The notes: generated by a model not told the origin, from the sequence alone. A stretch of 64,000 nucleotides of DNA from Sphingomicrobium nitratireducens (GCF_026157035.1 NZ_JANJZA010000001.1:1157001-1221000), one strand, 5' to 3'. Numbered from the stretch's first letter, positions 1-8,716 are shown. A program made the numbers and translations.

Positions 1-120
1 TTCGACGATGTCACGGTCAACGACGAGGATGCGGGCAAGCGCAAGCGGCGCCTCGGCCTGCTCGCGCGCTTCCGTGCGCTGGTCAACGGGGTCGCGGACT
101 TCTCGAAGATCGAGGGATAG
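1..120 (+). CDS. C-terminal 39 residues of an unidentified protein
   Basis: The first 120 bases read as an open frame from base 1 to a TAG at 118-120, so this is the 3' end of a plus-strand gene that starts before the window. The tail has an acidic stretch (residues 2-10), a basic KRKRR cluster and a hydrophobic, mildly amphipathic end finishing in DFSKIEG. I do not recognise the family and assign no function. It converges on the small minus-strand gene ending at 148, 27 bases away. Confidence 0.55.
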   Translation, partial: FDDVTVNDEDAGKRKRRLGLLARFRALVNGVADFSKIEG

Positions 121-147
121 GCCGACGCGCCGGAAGAAGGGCGCGTA

Positions 148-399
148 TCAGTCGACTATATCGGGTTTGCCGTCGCGGTCGCTGTCCTTGAGGGCGGCGG
201 CGCGCAGGCTGTCGCGCTCACGCCATTCGGTCTCGGACGCCTTATAGTCGGCCTCGATCGCCTCGCGCCGTTCGACTTCGGCGCGATACAGCGTCTTCCA
301 CTTCTTGCCGCGGCCCGACAGCAGGAACAGGCCGACGAGGATGCCGAGCACGAACACGAGGGCGAGAATGACCCACTGGTCGGGTGTGAAGGCGGTCAT
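148..399 (-). CDS. Small single-pass membrane protein with a C-terminal DxDxDG motif
   Basis: This 83-residue protein has one strong N-terminal transmembrane segment (about residues 9-29), a GRGKK basic stop-transfer patch, and a charged, probably helical tail. It ends in DSDRDGKPDIVD, which matches the DxDxDG calcium-loop pattern of thrombospondin type 3 and EF-hand-like repeats. The positive-inside rule predicts a cytoplasmic tail, where calcium binding would be unusual. It lies just downstream of the Tad operon on the same strand, but a terminator-like hairpin (461-502) separates them. No specific function is known to me. Confidence 0.6.
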   Translation of the reverse strand: MTAFTPDQWVILALVFVLGILVGLFLLSGRGKKWKTLYRAEVERREAIEADYKASETEWRERDSLRAAALKDSDRDGKPDIVD

Positions 400-460
400 G
401 GGCGTCTCCGTGATTGTTGCGATCTCTCCGCTTCGACGCGCGTGAGGCGTGCTTGTTCCT

Positions 461-502
461 GAAAACGAAACCGCCGCCGTCCACGTACGCGGACGACGGC
501 GG
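461..502 (-). terminator. Rho-independent terminator of the Tad operon
   Basis: A 12-base-pair stem (471-482 with 491-502, one imperfect pair) has an 8-base loop. On the minus strand it is followed by a T-rich run (TTTCGTTTTC). It sits 36 bases past the tadC stop, so it most likely ends the Tad transcript. Confidence 0.7.
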
Positions 503-537
503 TCCTTCCCCCCACCAGGGAAGCTCGTGTGTCTGGC

Positions 538-1551
538 CTACCGGTTGATGAAGTTGTCCGAGATGGCACAGGCCGCCGGGCCGAGAATGACGATGAACAG
601 CACCGGCAGGATGAACAGGATGAGCGGCACGGTCATGATCGCCGGGAGGCGCGCGGCCTTTTCCTCGGCGCGCATCATGCGCTCGTTACGGAATTCCGCC
701 GAGAGGACGCGCAGCGCCGACGCGAGCGGCGTACCGTATTTCTCGGTCTGGATCATGGTCGTCACCACCCCGCGGACCGCATCGAGGTCGACGCGGCGCG
801 ACAGGTTTTCGAACGCCTGGCGGCGTTCGTTGAGGAAGCCCAGCTCGATCGAGGTCAGGCCGAATTCGTCGCCCAGTTCGGGGTAGGCCTTGCCGAGTTC
901 CTTCGACACGCGGTCGAATGCGGCGTCGACGGTAAGGCCGGCCTCGGCGCAGATGACCAGCAGGTCGAGCGCGTCGGGAAGACCCTTCTGGATCAGCTGG
1001 CTGCGCTTGGTGATCTTGTTCTTCAGCCACAGGTCCGATGCCTTGTAGCCGAGGATCATCGAGCAGGCGGTGGCCGCATATTTCTTGAACCAGCCCCACT
1101 CGGGGAAATAGTCGAAGCCGTAGATGACCAGTGCCACCATGCCGCCCAGCACGATCGGGCCGACGAAGCGCGCGGCGATGATGTAGACGGCCAGATCCTT
1201 GTTGCGGATACCGGCCTGCATCAGCTTCTGTTGCGTCTTCTTGACCTGGTCTTCCTGCAGCATCTTGAACTGCGAAAGGAAGTTGCGGACCGAATCCGCG
1301 GTCTGGTTCTTGTGGCGCAGGCTCTTGCGCTTGTTGGTCGAGGCGACGATGCCGGCTTTGAGCTGCTCGCGGCGCTCGTTAAGCGCCTTGACGCGCTTGG
1401 CCATCGGGTCCTTGACCGTGGTCGCCGCGTAGATCGCGGTCAGCACCGCCATCGTGGCGACCGCCGAGAGCATGGTGGCGACCCAGATGACGTCCACGCC
1501 CAGAAGGGTGGGGCCGGCAGCGGCGACGATGAGGTGGGTAAGAGTGTCCAT
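538..1551 (-). CDS. tadC: Tad pilus inner-membrane platform protein TadC (type II secretion F domain)
   Basis: TadC is one of the two GspF-like membrane proteins that, with TadB, form the inner-membrane platform of the Tad (Flp) pilus machine. The 337-residue product has hydrophobic segments near the N-terminus, in the middle (about 125-175) and at the C-terminus. A cytoplasmic T2SS-F helical domain lies between them (about 190-310), including a typical ALDLLVICAEAGLTVDAAF stretch. I chose the ATG at 1551 over the GTG at 1560 because AGGTGG sits at Shine-Dalgarno distance from it. It follows tadB by 9 bases and is the last gene of the cluster. Confidence 0.9.
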   Translation of the reverse strand: MDTLTHLIVAAAGPTLLGVDVIWVATMLSAVATMAVLTAIYAATTVKDPMAKRVKALNERREQLKAGIVASTNKRKSLRHKNQTADSVRNFLSQFKMLQEDQVKKTQQKLMQAGIRNKDLAVYIIAARFVGPIVLGGMVALVIYGFDYFPEWGWFKKYAATACSMILGYKASDLWLKNKITKRSQLIQKGLPDALDLLVICAEAGLTVDAAFDRVSKELGKAYPELGDEFGLTSIELGFLNERRQAFENLSRRVDLDAVRGVVTTMIQTEKYGTPLASALRVLSAEFRNERMMRAEEKAARLPAIMTVPLILFILPVLFIVILGPAACAISDNFINR

Positions 1552-1560
1552 GGGTTCCAC

Positions 1561-2532
1561 CTAGATCTCGAAGTTGACCATCTTGGCCATCATGAAGGCG
1601 CCGATCGACATCCACACGAGGCCGCCGAGACCGGCCACGATGAGGCGCTGGTCGACGAAGAAGTTGGCCATGTAGTTCGGGTTGATCATCCACACGAGCG
1701 TGAAGACGATGAAGGGGAGCGAGCCCACGATCAGGGCCGAGGCCTTCGATTCCGAGCTCATCGCCTTGATCTTGAGCTTCATCTGCGCGCGCTTGCGCAG
1801 CACGTCGGCAAGGTTGGACAAGGTTTCGGCGAGGTTGCCGCCCGTCTCGCGCTGGATCGCCAGCGTGATGACGAAGAACTGGAATTCGGGCGTGCCGAGG
1901 CGGTCCGCGGTTTCCTGGAGCGCGGCCTCCATCGTCTTGCCGATCTTCATCTTGTCCGACACGGCCGAGAATTCGGTGCCGACGGGGCCGGGCAATTCGC
2001 CCGCCACGATTCCGAGCGTCTCGGTGATGGGCAGACCCGAACGCAGGCCGCGCACCATCAGTTCGATCGCATCGGGGAAGTTGGTGTTGAAGTTCTTGAT
2101 GCGCTTCTTGATCAGGAAGCCGACGCCCATGTGGGGCACGCCGATGCCGACGAACAGGCCGACGAAGAAGGCGAGGAAGAAGGGCGCGCCGCGCAGCAGC
2201 AGCAGCGCCATCACGAAGAAGGCAATCCCGAGCGAGACCATCGCATACTTGCCCAGGCTGATCTTCTTGCCGGTCTGGTCGAGACGCAGCTTGAGGAGCG
2301 CGGGGCGCGGGATCAGCGTCGAGGCGAGGCCTTCGACCTTGCTCTGGCGCTTTTCCATCAGCTTGCGGATCTGCATCTGCGCGCTGGCCTTGAGCGCGCC
2401 GCCTTCCGCGTGGCGGTTGCGCATGACCTCGACGCGGCGCTTGAGCGCCTTTTGCGGCGAGGGACCGCTCATCCCCTTGTAGGCGAGGATGCCGGCACCC
2501 AGCAGCATGATGGCGAAGATGGCGATCAGCAT
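1561..2532 (-). CDS. tadB: Tad pilus inner-membrane platform protein TadB (type II secretion F domain)
   Basis: The 323-residue protein is the second GspF-like platform subunit and partners TadC. An N-terminal membrane segment (residues 1-20) is followed by a basic cytoplasmic linker rich in KRR and MEKRQ, two central membrane segments (about 95-140), an F domain with the hallmark ALQETADRLGTPEF and IQRETGGNLAETL stretches (about 210-250), and two C-terminal membrane segments. A GAAGGAAG ribosome site precedes the ATG. Upstream lies cpaE rather than the expected cpaF ATPase gene, separated by 71 bases containing a hairpin. Confidence 0.92.
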   Translation of the reverse strand: MLIAIFAIMLLGAGILAYKGMSGPSPQKALKRRVEVMRNRHAEGGALKASAQMQIRKLMEKRQSKVEGLASTLIPRPALLKLRLDQTGKKISLGKYAMVSLGIAFFVMALLLLRGAPFFLAFFVGLFVGIGVPHMGVGFLIKKRIKNFNTNFPDAIELMVRGLRSGLPITETLGIVAGELPGPVGTEFSAVSDKMKIGKTMEAALQETADRLGTPEFQFFVITLAIQRETGGNLAETLSNLADVLRKRAQMKLKIKAMSSESKASALIVGSLPFIVFTLVWMINPNYMANFFVDQRLIVAGLGGLVWMSIGAFMMAKMVNFEI

Positions 2533-2563
2533 CGGTGGACTTCCTTCAACTCGTGGCGGGGTC

Positions 2564-2590
2564 GGGGAGGGGCGCGTGAGCCCCGTCCCC
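2564..2590 (-). other. Intercistronic hairpin between cpaE and tadB
   Basis: GGGGA-GGGGC (2564-2573) pairs with GCCCC-TCCCC (2580-2590, one bulged base) around a 6-base loop, giving a 10-base-pair GC-rich stem. No T-run follows, so it is more likely an mRNA-stability or attenuation element than a terminator. It sits where cpaF is normally found. Confidence 0.45.
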
Positions 2591-2603
2591 TCTCACCCGT
2601 TCG

Positions 2604-3869
2604 TTACGCGGCTTCGGCCTTGGGCTTGCTGAGCATCGACTTGAGACCGTCGACGATCGACTTGCCGTTTCCGCTCTTCTCGACGATGTCCGCCCCGTCG
2701 TCCGAGGCATGGCTGAGCACCATGTTGGACAGCGTCGCGAACGGCTGGGCGATCTTGCCCGGCGCGATCTCGGCGAGCGGCTTGCCCAGCTTGGCGGCCT
2801 GCGCGGTCGCCTTGGGGTCGGCCGGGAACACGACGTCGATGCCGCGTTCGATCGACTGCTCGAAATCCTTCTTGGAGATTTCGAGCGCGCCGCCGCCCGG
2901 CACGCGATTGGCGACCACGATGACCTTGGTCTGCGGCGCGTTCGACTTGAGCCAGGCGAGGATGCGGATCGTGTCGCGGGTCGCGGCGAGCGACAGTTCG
3001 CTGACGACCACGGCGACGTGGGCGTCGTGCACCATGTGCGGATACTGGATCAGCATTTGGCGCGGCAGGTCCATGACGGTCGATTCGAACGCGTTCTTCA
3101 TCTCTTCCTGGAGCTGGAAGAAAGCGGTCCCGTCCGTCATCATCGGCTGGTTGATCGGCGCTTCGGCCGAGAGGACCGAGAGGCGCTCGTTGGCACGCAC
3201 CATCGCGCGCTCGATGAACAGCCCGTCGATGCGGCTCGGATTCTCGATCGCGTCGGTCAGGCCGCGGCCCGGCTCGAGGTCGAGGCTGAGCGCGCCCGTG
3301 CCGAAATGGATGTCGAGGTCGAGCAGCGCGGTCGAACGATGCGCCTTCTCGCCGAACATCCAGGCCAGCGAGGTTGCGATGGTCGAGGCGCCGACACCGC
3401 CGCGCACGCCGATGACCGCGGTCATCACGTGGGGCTTGTCGACATGCGCTTCGGTGCGCGGACCCGACAGCATCGCCTGCGCGGCCGAGAAGGTATCGCG
3501 CAGCTGGTCGACCGTGAACGGCTTCAGCAGATAGTCGTGGATGCCCGACGCGACGAGGTCGCGGTAGAGGCGGACATCGTTGACCTGACCTGCCGCGATG
3601 ACGATCGTGCCCGGCTCGCAGACTTCCGCGAGGGCGTTGATGTCATTGAGCGGGTCGGCCGATTCCGACAGGTCGATGAACAGGACGTTCGGGCTGGCGC
3701 TGACCGACAGCGACTGCACGGCGTTGCGAAGTCCACCCTTGTTCACCTTGTCCGGCGACCAGCCATACTCGACCGCGATCGGGCGGAGCATGTCGACGGT
3801 TTCGTCGTCGCAGACGAAGGCGGTGAACGGTTCGCGGAGGCCCGCGCGAGCCTGGAAAGGCGCGTTCAT
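2604..3869 (-). CDS. cpaE: Tad pilus assembly ATPase-like protein CpaE/TadZ
   Basis: CpaE/TadZ is a MinD/ParA-like protein that positions the Tad pilus at the cell pole. The 421-residue product has an N-terminal receiver-like domain (about 15-130) and a MinD-type domain (about 140-390). The nucleotide loop reads GVRGGVGAST, a deviant Walker A without the usual lysine, as is common in TadZ; a switch-like ALLDLDIHFG follows. The ATG at 3869 overlaps the cpaD stop by one base (TAATG), implying coupled translation. An open frame continues upstream to about 4316, but that is only the antisense-style extension across cpaD. Confidence 0.92.
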   Translation of the reverse strand: MNAPFQARAGLREPFTAFVCDDETVDMLRPIAVEYGWSPDKVNKGGLRNAVQSLSVSASPNVLFIDLSESADPLNDINALAEVCEPGTIVIAAGQVNDVRLYRDLVASGIHDYLLKPFTVDQLRDTFSAAQAMLSGPRTEAHVDKPHVMTAVIGVRGGVGASTIATSLAWMFGEKAHRSTALLDLDIHFGTGALSLDLEPGRGLTDAIENPSRIDGLFIERAMVRANERLSVLSAEAPINQPMMTDGTAFFQLQEEMKNAFESTVMDLPRQMLIQYPHMVHDAHVAVVVSELSLAATRDTIRILAWLKSNAPQTKVIVVANRVPGGGALEISKKDFEQSIERGIDVVFPADPKATAQAAKLGKPLAEIAPGKIAQPFATLSNMVLSHASDDGADIVEKSGNGKSIVDGLKSMLSKPKAEAA

Positions 3870-4501
3870 TACTTGTCCTCCTTCTTGGTGGTGATGTCCT
3901 GCAGGCCGGTTTCGCCGGTCGGACGCTGCGCGCGATAGCTGTCGAGCGCGCGGATGGTGGTGCGCGGATCGATCACGCCGGTGCCCGCGCGGCCGAAGAC
4001 GAGGTCCTCGGGATTGGCGACCATCGCGGCGCGGTTGGCGTTCACGGCGCAGCCGTAATTGGCCATCGTGCCGTTGCCCGGGTTGGGGTTGGACGTGTCG
4101 TCCCAGTCGGGGCAGCCCGGCACGGTCGCCCGCGCGCGGCTGACGACGATGCGCGCCGTGCCCGGCTCGATCGAGCCCTGCGTGACCGGAGCGCCCTGGG
4201 CGAGCAGCAGGCCGTAGCGGCCGGCGATACGCGCGACGTCGTCGCGGGCATAGCTGGCGCCCATGCCGTCGAGATAGACGCGGTCGCCGTACCCCACGCC
4301 GAGCGAGCTCATCCACGCATCGAGCGCGGCCTCTCCGGCAGGGGTGACGCCCGCGGCCGAGACTGGCACGTCATAGGCATAGTTGGTGCGCTCGACGACC
4401 GGGACCTTGACCGCGGCGAGACCGCGGCGGGCGTCGTCCTCGGGACCGTAGGTGCAGCCGGCGAGGGTCGAGGCGACCAGGAAAAGTGCGATTTTCTTCA
4501 T
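3869..4501 (-). CDS. cpaD: Tad pilus lipoprotein CpaD
   Basis: CpaD is the outer-membrane or periplasmic lipoprotein that supports the CpaC secretin. The 210-residue protein starts with a lipoprotein signal peptide whose lipobox is LAGC (cysteine 15). The body matches the CpaD family, with paired tyrosine-rich and G-D-R-V-Y-L patterns and a conserved C-terminal part containing CPDWDD and NPNPGN-type motifs (about 130-150) and an RNAD-like ANRAAMVANPEDL stretch. It lies between cpaC and cpaE with short or overlapping junctions. Confidence 0.9.
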   Translation of the reverse strand: MKKIALFLVASTLAGCTYGPEDDARRGLAAVKVPVVERTNYAYDVPVSAAGVTPAGEAALDAWMSSLGVGYGDRVYLDGMGASYARDDVARIAGRYGLLLAQGAPVTQGSIEPGTARIVVSRARATVPGCPDWDDTSNPNPGNGTMANYGCAVNANRAAMVANPEDLVFGRAGTGVIDPRTTIRALDSYRAQRPTGETGLQDITTKKEDK

Positions 4502-4527
4502 CGTGAGATCCTTTCCTATCCCGCGGC

Positions 4528-5988
4528 TTACATCGAGAAGCCGGGCTGCGCGGCCGTCGAGGCCGGGGCAACGCCGGGAGCGACGGCGGGCTGGTCGACC
4601 ATGACCGGGCGACCGGTCACGCCTTCAGGGCCCGAGACGCCTTCGTAGGTCTTGCCGAGGAGGTAGCGATCGGCGTCGTAAGGCGCGCGATAGCCGTCGA
4701 TCGGCAGCGAAAGCTTCTGCGACACGGGCTTGACCAGGTAGGGCGTCACGATGATGACCAGTTCGGTCTCGCTGCGACGGTAGCTGGTCGAACGGAACAG
4801 CGACCCGATGATCGGCAGGTCGCCGAGGAACGGCGCCTTTTCGATGTCGTTGGTCGCCGCGTTGCGCAGCAGTCCCGCGATCATGAAGCTCTGGCCCGAA
4901 CCCAGTTCCACCGTGGTCTCGGCGCGGCGGGTGGTGATACCCGGCACGTCGAAGCCGTTGAGGCGGATCGAGCCTTCCGCGGTCAGTTCGGAAACCTCCG
5001 GACGCACGCGCATCGAGATGCGGCCGTCGGCGAGAACGTAGGGAGTGAAGGCGAGGCCGACACCATATTCCTTGTACTCGATGGTCACCTGGCCGAGCTC
5101 GGCGCTGATCGGGACGGGGAATTCGCCGCCCGCCAGGAAGCTCGCCGTCTCGCCCGAAAGGGCAGTCAGGGTCGGTTCCGCGAGCGTGGTGACGAGACCG
5201 TCATTCTCCGCCAAGTCGAGCGCGCCGATCAGGTCGACACCGAACAGCTTGCCGGCCAGACCGATGGTCGAACCGCCAGGCACGTTCTGGATGGCGAACC
5301 CGTTATTACCGCCCGAGGGGATGATGTCCCCGCGGTTGATCGAGAACTGGGTCCCGTCCGTCTTGTCGCTCGAGAAGATGTTGAGACCCATCTTCTTGAC
5401 CATGGTGCGGTTCACCTCGGCGATGCGGACCTGCAGGTTGACCTGCAGCGGCGTCGCGGTGCGCAGCCGGTTCACGACACCCGTGCCCTCGCCGACATAG
5501 GCCTGGACAAGGCGCTGGGCAGTCGAGGCGTCGTCGGGATCGGCGACGGTGCCGGTCAGCAGCATGAGGTTGTTCATCGGCGTGGCGACGATGCTGGCTT
5601 CGGGCATGGCGAGGCGCAGCATCTCGTCGATCGACGAGACGTTGTTGCCCACGCGCACCTTGGCCGAATAGACCACGTTGCCGCCGGCACCGGTCGCGTA
5701 GACCGTCGTCTCGCCGGCATTCTTGCCGAAGATGTAGATCTGGCGGTTCGAGCGCACCTGGACATCCGCGATGGCATCGTTGGCGACGAACAGGTCGCTC
5801 ATCGAGCCGGGCAGCTGGACCAGGGTGCCGGTGTTGACCGACAGGTTGAGCGTTTCGTCCGGGGCCACGGCGCCCGTCTGGGCAGCGGCCGCCGGGGCGG
5901 CGAGGCCGACCGGGCTGGTGGCGATCGCCAGCGCGGTGAGCGCGGCGGCCATCAGCGGGCGGCGGTTTTGGGCATGCTTGTAGGTCAT
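4528..5988 (-). CDS. cpaC: Tad pilus outer-membrane secretin CpaC (RcpA)
   Basis: The 486-residue protein forms the outer-membrane channel of the Tad pilus. It has a Sec signal peptide ending near AAPAAAA (about residue 37), a pilus-formation N-terminal domain (about 45-115), a BON-like stretch around 120-185, and a secretin domain (about 245-440). The secretin domain carries the characteristic EPTLTALSGETASFLAGGE and VPGITTRRAETTVEL segments and ends in ELVIIVTPYLV. I chose the ATG at 5988 because it begins a proper signal peptide; the frame stays open upstream within cpaB. The cpaB stop is one base away. Confidence 0.94.
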   Translation of the reverse strand: MTYKHAQNRRPLMAAALTALAIATSPVGLAAPAAAAQTGAVAPDETLNLSVNTGTLVQLPGSMSDLFVANDAIADVQVRSNRQIYIFGKNAGETTVYATGAGGNVVYSAKVRVGNNVSSIDEMLRLAMPEASIVATPMNNLMLLTGTVADPDDASTAQRLVQAYVGEGTGVVNRLRTATPLQVNLQVRIAEVNRTMVKKMGLNIFSSDKTDGTQFSINRGDIIPSGGNNGFAIQNVPGGSTIGLAGKLFGVDLIGALDLAENDGLVTTLAEPTLTALSGETASFLAGGEFPVPISAELGQVTIEYKEYGVGLAFTPYVLADGRISMRVRPEVSELTAEGSIRLNGFDVPGITTRRAETTVELGSGQSFMIAGLLRNAATNDIEKAPFLGDLPIIGSLFRSTSYRRSETELVIIVTPYLVKPVSQKLSLPIDGYRAPYDADRYLLGKTYEGVSGPEGVTGRPVMVDQPAVAPGVAPASTAAQPGFSM

Positions 5989-5989
5989 G

Positions 5990-7009
5990 TTAGCGAGCTC
6001 CCACCGGAACGACGGTGACGTTGTTGCCGCGCGCGACCCGGACGACCGGTCCGCTTGCGTAGACGGGGGCGCTGCTCGCGGCCGGCTTCCCATTGCCGCC
6101 TCCGCCAGTATTGCCGCCGCCGCGGTTCTGCGACGGGATGGACGAGCGCTGGAAGCGCGAGACCTGGCCGCCGACAGTATAAGTCGGGTTGGTATCGATC
6201 GGACGATTGGCGACCGCGAGGAGGAGCTTGCGCTCTTCGCCCGGGGTGGCGTCCTCGGGAACGACCACTTCGCCCGCCGCCACCGCACGCTCGAGCTCGG
6301 CCGTGTTGTCGGCGATCGAGCGCAGCGAGAGGCTGAGGTCGCCGATCGACTGCGCGACGGCGATCTTCTCGGCGATCTTGGGCGTGACTTCGACGGTCAC
6401 GGTCGAGAAGGTCTTCACCTCGATCTCGCCGTCCTCGTTCTTCTCGTCGATCCGCTGGTCGGTGGCGAGCACGCGCAGGTTGCGCACGATCGTTTCCGAC
6501 GTCTTGAGCGGGGGACCGTCCTCTCCTTCCACCTGCTGGGTCAGCACGAGGTCGACGCGGTCGCCCGGAAAGACGAAGCCGGCGACGCCGCTGGTGGCGG
6601 AGACGGGGACCGTGATGGCGCGCATGCCCGGCCCGAGCGCCGCGGCGAGGAAGCCACGGTCGTTGGGGCCGACGAGCGAGCCGCGGGTGATCGGCTGGCC
6701 GGCAGCGATCGCGGTGCGAACCACGGTGCCGTACAGCGCGGCCGGATCCGCATCCTCTTCCTCTTCCGTGTAGTAGGTGCCCTGGATCATCTCCTTGGGC
6801 CACGGCTGGAAGACGAGCGAATCAGGCTCGATGATGGTGCCGACCGGAAGCGGCTTCTTGGCGATCAGCACCTTCGGCCCTACCGGGATGACCGGCGCGG
6901 CGTTGGCTTGCTGGGCACCGGCCCCGGCAAACATGTTCTTGGCCATGACAGCGGCAACCACCGCGATGACCAGTGCTCCGACGAGCAACATCAGTTTCTT
7001 TGCGTTCAT
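5990..7009 (-). CDS. cpaB: Tad pilus assembly protein CpaB (RcpC)
   Basis: CpaB/RcpC is a periplasmic, membrane-anchored Tad pilus protein. The 339-residue product has an N-terminal membrane anchor (residues 5-27), a SAF/AFP-like domain (about 45-110) beginning VLIAKKPLPVGTII, and an RcpC domain (about 120-230) with FPGDRVDLVLTQQ. The C-terminal region (about 270-339) is glycine- and serine-rich and probably disordered. I chose the ATG at 7009, preceded by GGGGAGG, over a start 33 bases further upstream. It lies between cpaA and cpaC. Confidence 0.92.
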   Translation of the reverse strand: MNAKKLMLLVGALVIAVVAAVMAKNMFAGAGAQQANAAPVIPVGPKVLIAKKPLPVGTIIEPDSLVFQPWPKEMIQGTYYTEEEEDADPAALYGTVVRTAIAAGQPITRGSLVGPNDRGFLAAALGPGMRAITVPVSATSGVAGFVFPGDRVDLVLTQQVEGEDGPPLKTSETIVRNLRVLATDQRIDEKNEDGEIEVKTFSTVTVEVTPKIAEKIAVAQSIGDLSLSLRSIADNTAELERAVAAGEVVVPEDATPGEERKLLLAVANRPIDTNPTYTVGGQVSRFQRSSIPSQNRGGGNTGGGGNGKPAASSAPVYASGPVVRVARGNNVTVVPVGAR

Positions 7010-7055
7010 GGCGAATACGCCTCCCCAGATGGGTCCCCTCAATGCTGCCTAGAGA

Positions 7056-7529
7056 TCAGGCAAAATGGTTAAGAAAGCGTTGGGCGACATTCCAAAGCGC
7101 GCCGATGGCGATCGCGACGCCATACGGGATCTTCGGATTTCCTTCTTTTCCGCGAATTTTGTGATTGAGCGCAGCAACCAGCGTTACGATTCCGCCCGCG
7201 ATGGACATGACGACAAGGAATCGCGCGGTGCCCATCGGCGAGAACCACAGCGCCGCTGCGGTCGCCAGTTTGACGTCCCCGCCACCCATCACGCCGAATC
7301 TGAACGCGACCGCGAGCAGGGCGAACAGGCCGGCGGCAATTCCCGCCTGGATCGCCGCGTCGGGCCACAGCGGCAGGCCGCTGCTCCACCAGTAGAGCGG
7401 CGCGAGCAGCGCCACAGCCAGGCTCAACCGGTTGCGGATAAGGTAGGTCTGCACATCGCGCACGGCCGCATAGACCATCAGCAGCGCGAAGAGGCCGACC
7501 AGGATTTCGGTGAAAATGCCGTTGATCAT
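7056..7529 (-). CDS. cpaA: Short prepilin peptidase CpaA/TadV (A24 aspartic protease)
   Basis: This 157-residue polytopic protein is the minimal TadV-type prepilin peptidase that processes Flp pilins at the membrane. Both catalytic aspartates are visible: one in VRDVQTYLIRN (about residue 23) and one in the GxGD-type motif MGGGDVKL (about residue 88). At least four membrane segments are predicted. It lacks the N-terminal methyltransferase part of PilD, as is usual for TadV. It is first in the minus-strand pilus cluster. Its own substrate pilin gene is not in the window. Confidence 0.92.
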   Translation of the reverse strand: MINGIFTEILVGLFALLMVYAAVRDVQTYLIRNRLSLAVALLAPLYWWSSGLPLWPDAAIQAGIAAGLFALLAVAFRFGVMGGGDVKLATAAALWFSPMGTARFLVVMSIAGGIVTLVAALNHKIRGKEGNPKIPYGVAIAIGALWNVAQRFLNHFA

Positions 7530-7578
7530 GAAACAAGGGCCTAGACGATCCGGCTTTCCAAACCGTAACCAACCCGCG

Positions 7579-8691
7579 ATGGACGCGCCTTCCACCACTT
7601 GCGACATCCTGATCGTCGGCGGCGGTATCGCCGGGGCGAGCCTCGGCGCCGCGCTGGTCGCGCAAGGCAGGCAGGTGCTGCTGGTCGAGGCGGAAAGCCA
7701 GTGCGGCTACCACGCAACCGGGCGTTCGGCCTCGTTCTGGCTCGAAAGCTATGGCGGCCCCGCCGTCGCCCCGCTCAGCAGTGCGTCGGGCAGGGTGCTG
7801 GCCGAGCCGCCGGCAAGGCTTGGCGGGACGAGTTTCCTGCGCCGGCGCGGCGCGGTGCACATCGCGCCCGATGCGGCCGCGCTCCCCGTCCTCCCGGCCC
7901 CGGTGGACACCCGCGCGATGGACCGCCGGGCGCTCGAGGCGCTGCTGCCGGGGCTTGCGCCGCGCTGGCAGGCGGGACTGGCCGAACCGGGATGTTCGGA
8001 CATCGACGTCGCGCGGCTCCACCAGGCCTATCTGTCCGCGTTCCGCCGCGATGGCGGCACGGTGGCGACCGACTGCCGTCTCCTCGGGGCAGTGCGCGAG
8101 GGCGATGGCTGGCTGGTCTCGCTGTCGGGCGGACGGAGCGTCACCGCGCGCGTCATCGTCAATGCGGCCGGTGCATGGGCGGACGACGTCGCGAACGCGG
8201 TAGGCGCCGCGCCGGTCGGCATCGCGCCGCTGCGCCGCACGATGGTCCAACTGCGGCTAGACCGCACGGGGCTGCGCGACCTGCCGCTCGTCACCGATGC
8301 GGCCGGGACCTTCTATTTTCGCGGAGAGGGGGAGCGGACGATCTGGCTTAGCCCGCACGACGAGATCGCGAGCGATCCGTGCGATGCCGCGCCCGAAGAA
8401 CTCGACGTCGCCACCGCGATCGATCGCTTCGAGCAGGTCGTCGACTGGAAGATCGAGGCGGTCGAGCGCAAGTGGGCGGGGCTGCGCAGCTTCGCCCCCG
8501 ATCGCGTGCCGGTGTTCGGATGGGATCCGCGGTTGCCCGGCTTCTTCTGGTGCGCGGGCCAGGGCGGATTCGGGATTCAGACCGCGCCCGCCGCGGCCGA
8601 TCTCGCCGCCGCCCTGCTCCTCGATCGCCCTCCAGCGGGGGCGGCCGAGGGCCTCGACCCGGCGCCGTTCGACCCGTCGCGCCTGTCCTAG
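7579..8691 (+). CDS. FAD-dependent oxidoreductase of the DAO family
   Basis: This 370-residue flavoenzyme has the FAD-binding GGGIAGASLG fingerprint close to the N-terminus (about 14-23) and the HATGRSAS segment (about 51) typical of the D-amino-acid/glycine oxidase and DadA/GlpD-like superfamily. A C-terminal WAGLRSFAPDRVPVFGWD stretch and a GQGGFGIQTAPAA motif close the FAD site. The substrate cannot be read from the sequence; an amino acid, imino acid or hydroxy acid is likely. I chose the ATG at 7579, just before the Rossmann strand. It is divergent from cpaA, with only 49 bases between the start codons. Confidence 0.85.
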   Translation: MDAPSTTCDILIVGGGIAGASLGAALVAQGRQVLLVEAESQCGYHATGRSASFWLESYGGPAVAPLSSASGRVLAEPPARLGGTSFLRRRGAVHIAPDAAALPVLPAPVDTRAMDRRALEALLPGLAPRWQAGLAEPGCSDIDVARLHQAYLSAFRRDGGTVATDCRLLGAVREGDGWLVSLSGGRSVTARVIVNAAGAWADDVANAVGAAPVGIAPLRRTMVQLRLDRTGLRDLPLVTDAAGTFYFRGEGERTIWLSPHDEIASDPCDAAPEELDVATAIDRFEQVVDWKIEAVERKWAGLRSFAPDRVPVFGWDPRLPGFFWCAGQGGFGIQTAPAAADLAAALLLDRPPAGAAEGLDPAPFDPSRLS

Positions 8692-8716
8692 TCGCGCCCG
8701 GTCTCGCTGACGGCGA

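Noticed and set aside
529-3534. A 1001-codon open frame on the plus strand opposite tadC, tadB and cpaE
   Set aside because: It is antisense to three clear Tad genes, is extremely rich in R, H, E, D and G, and has no recognisable domain. Such frames are common shadows in GC-rich DNA.
3870-4316. N-terminal extension of cpaE over cpaD
   Set aside because: The extension is arginine-rich frame-shadow sequence over cpaD, and the ATG at 3869 gives the conserved CpaE N-terminus.
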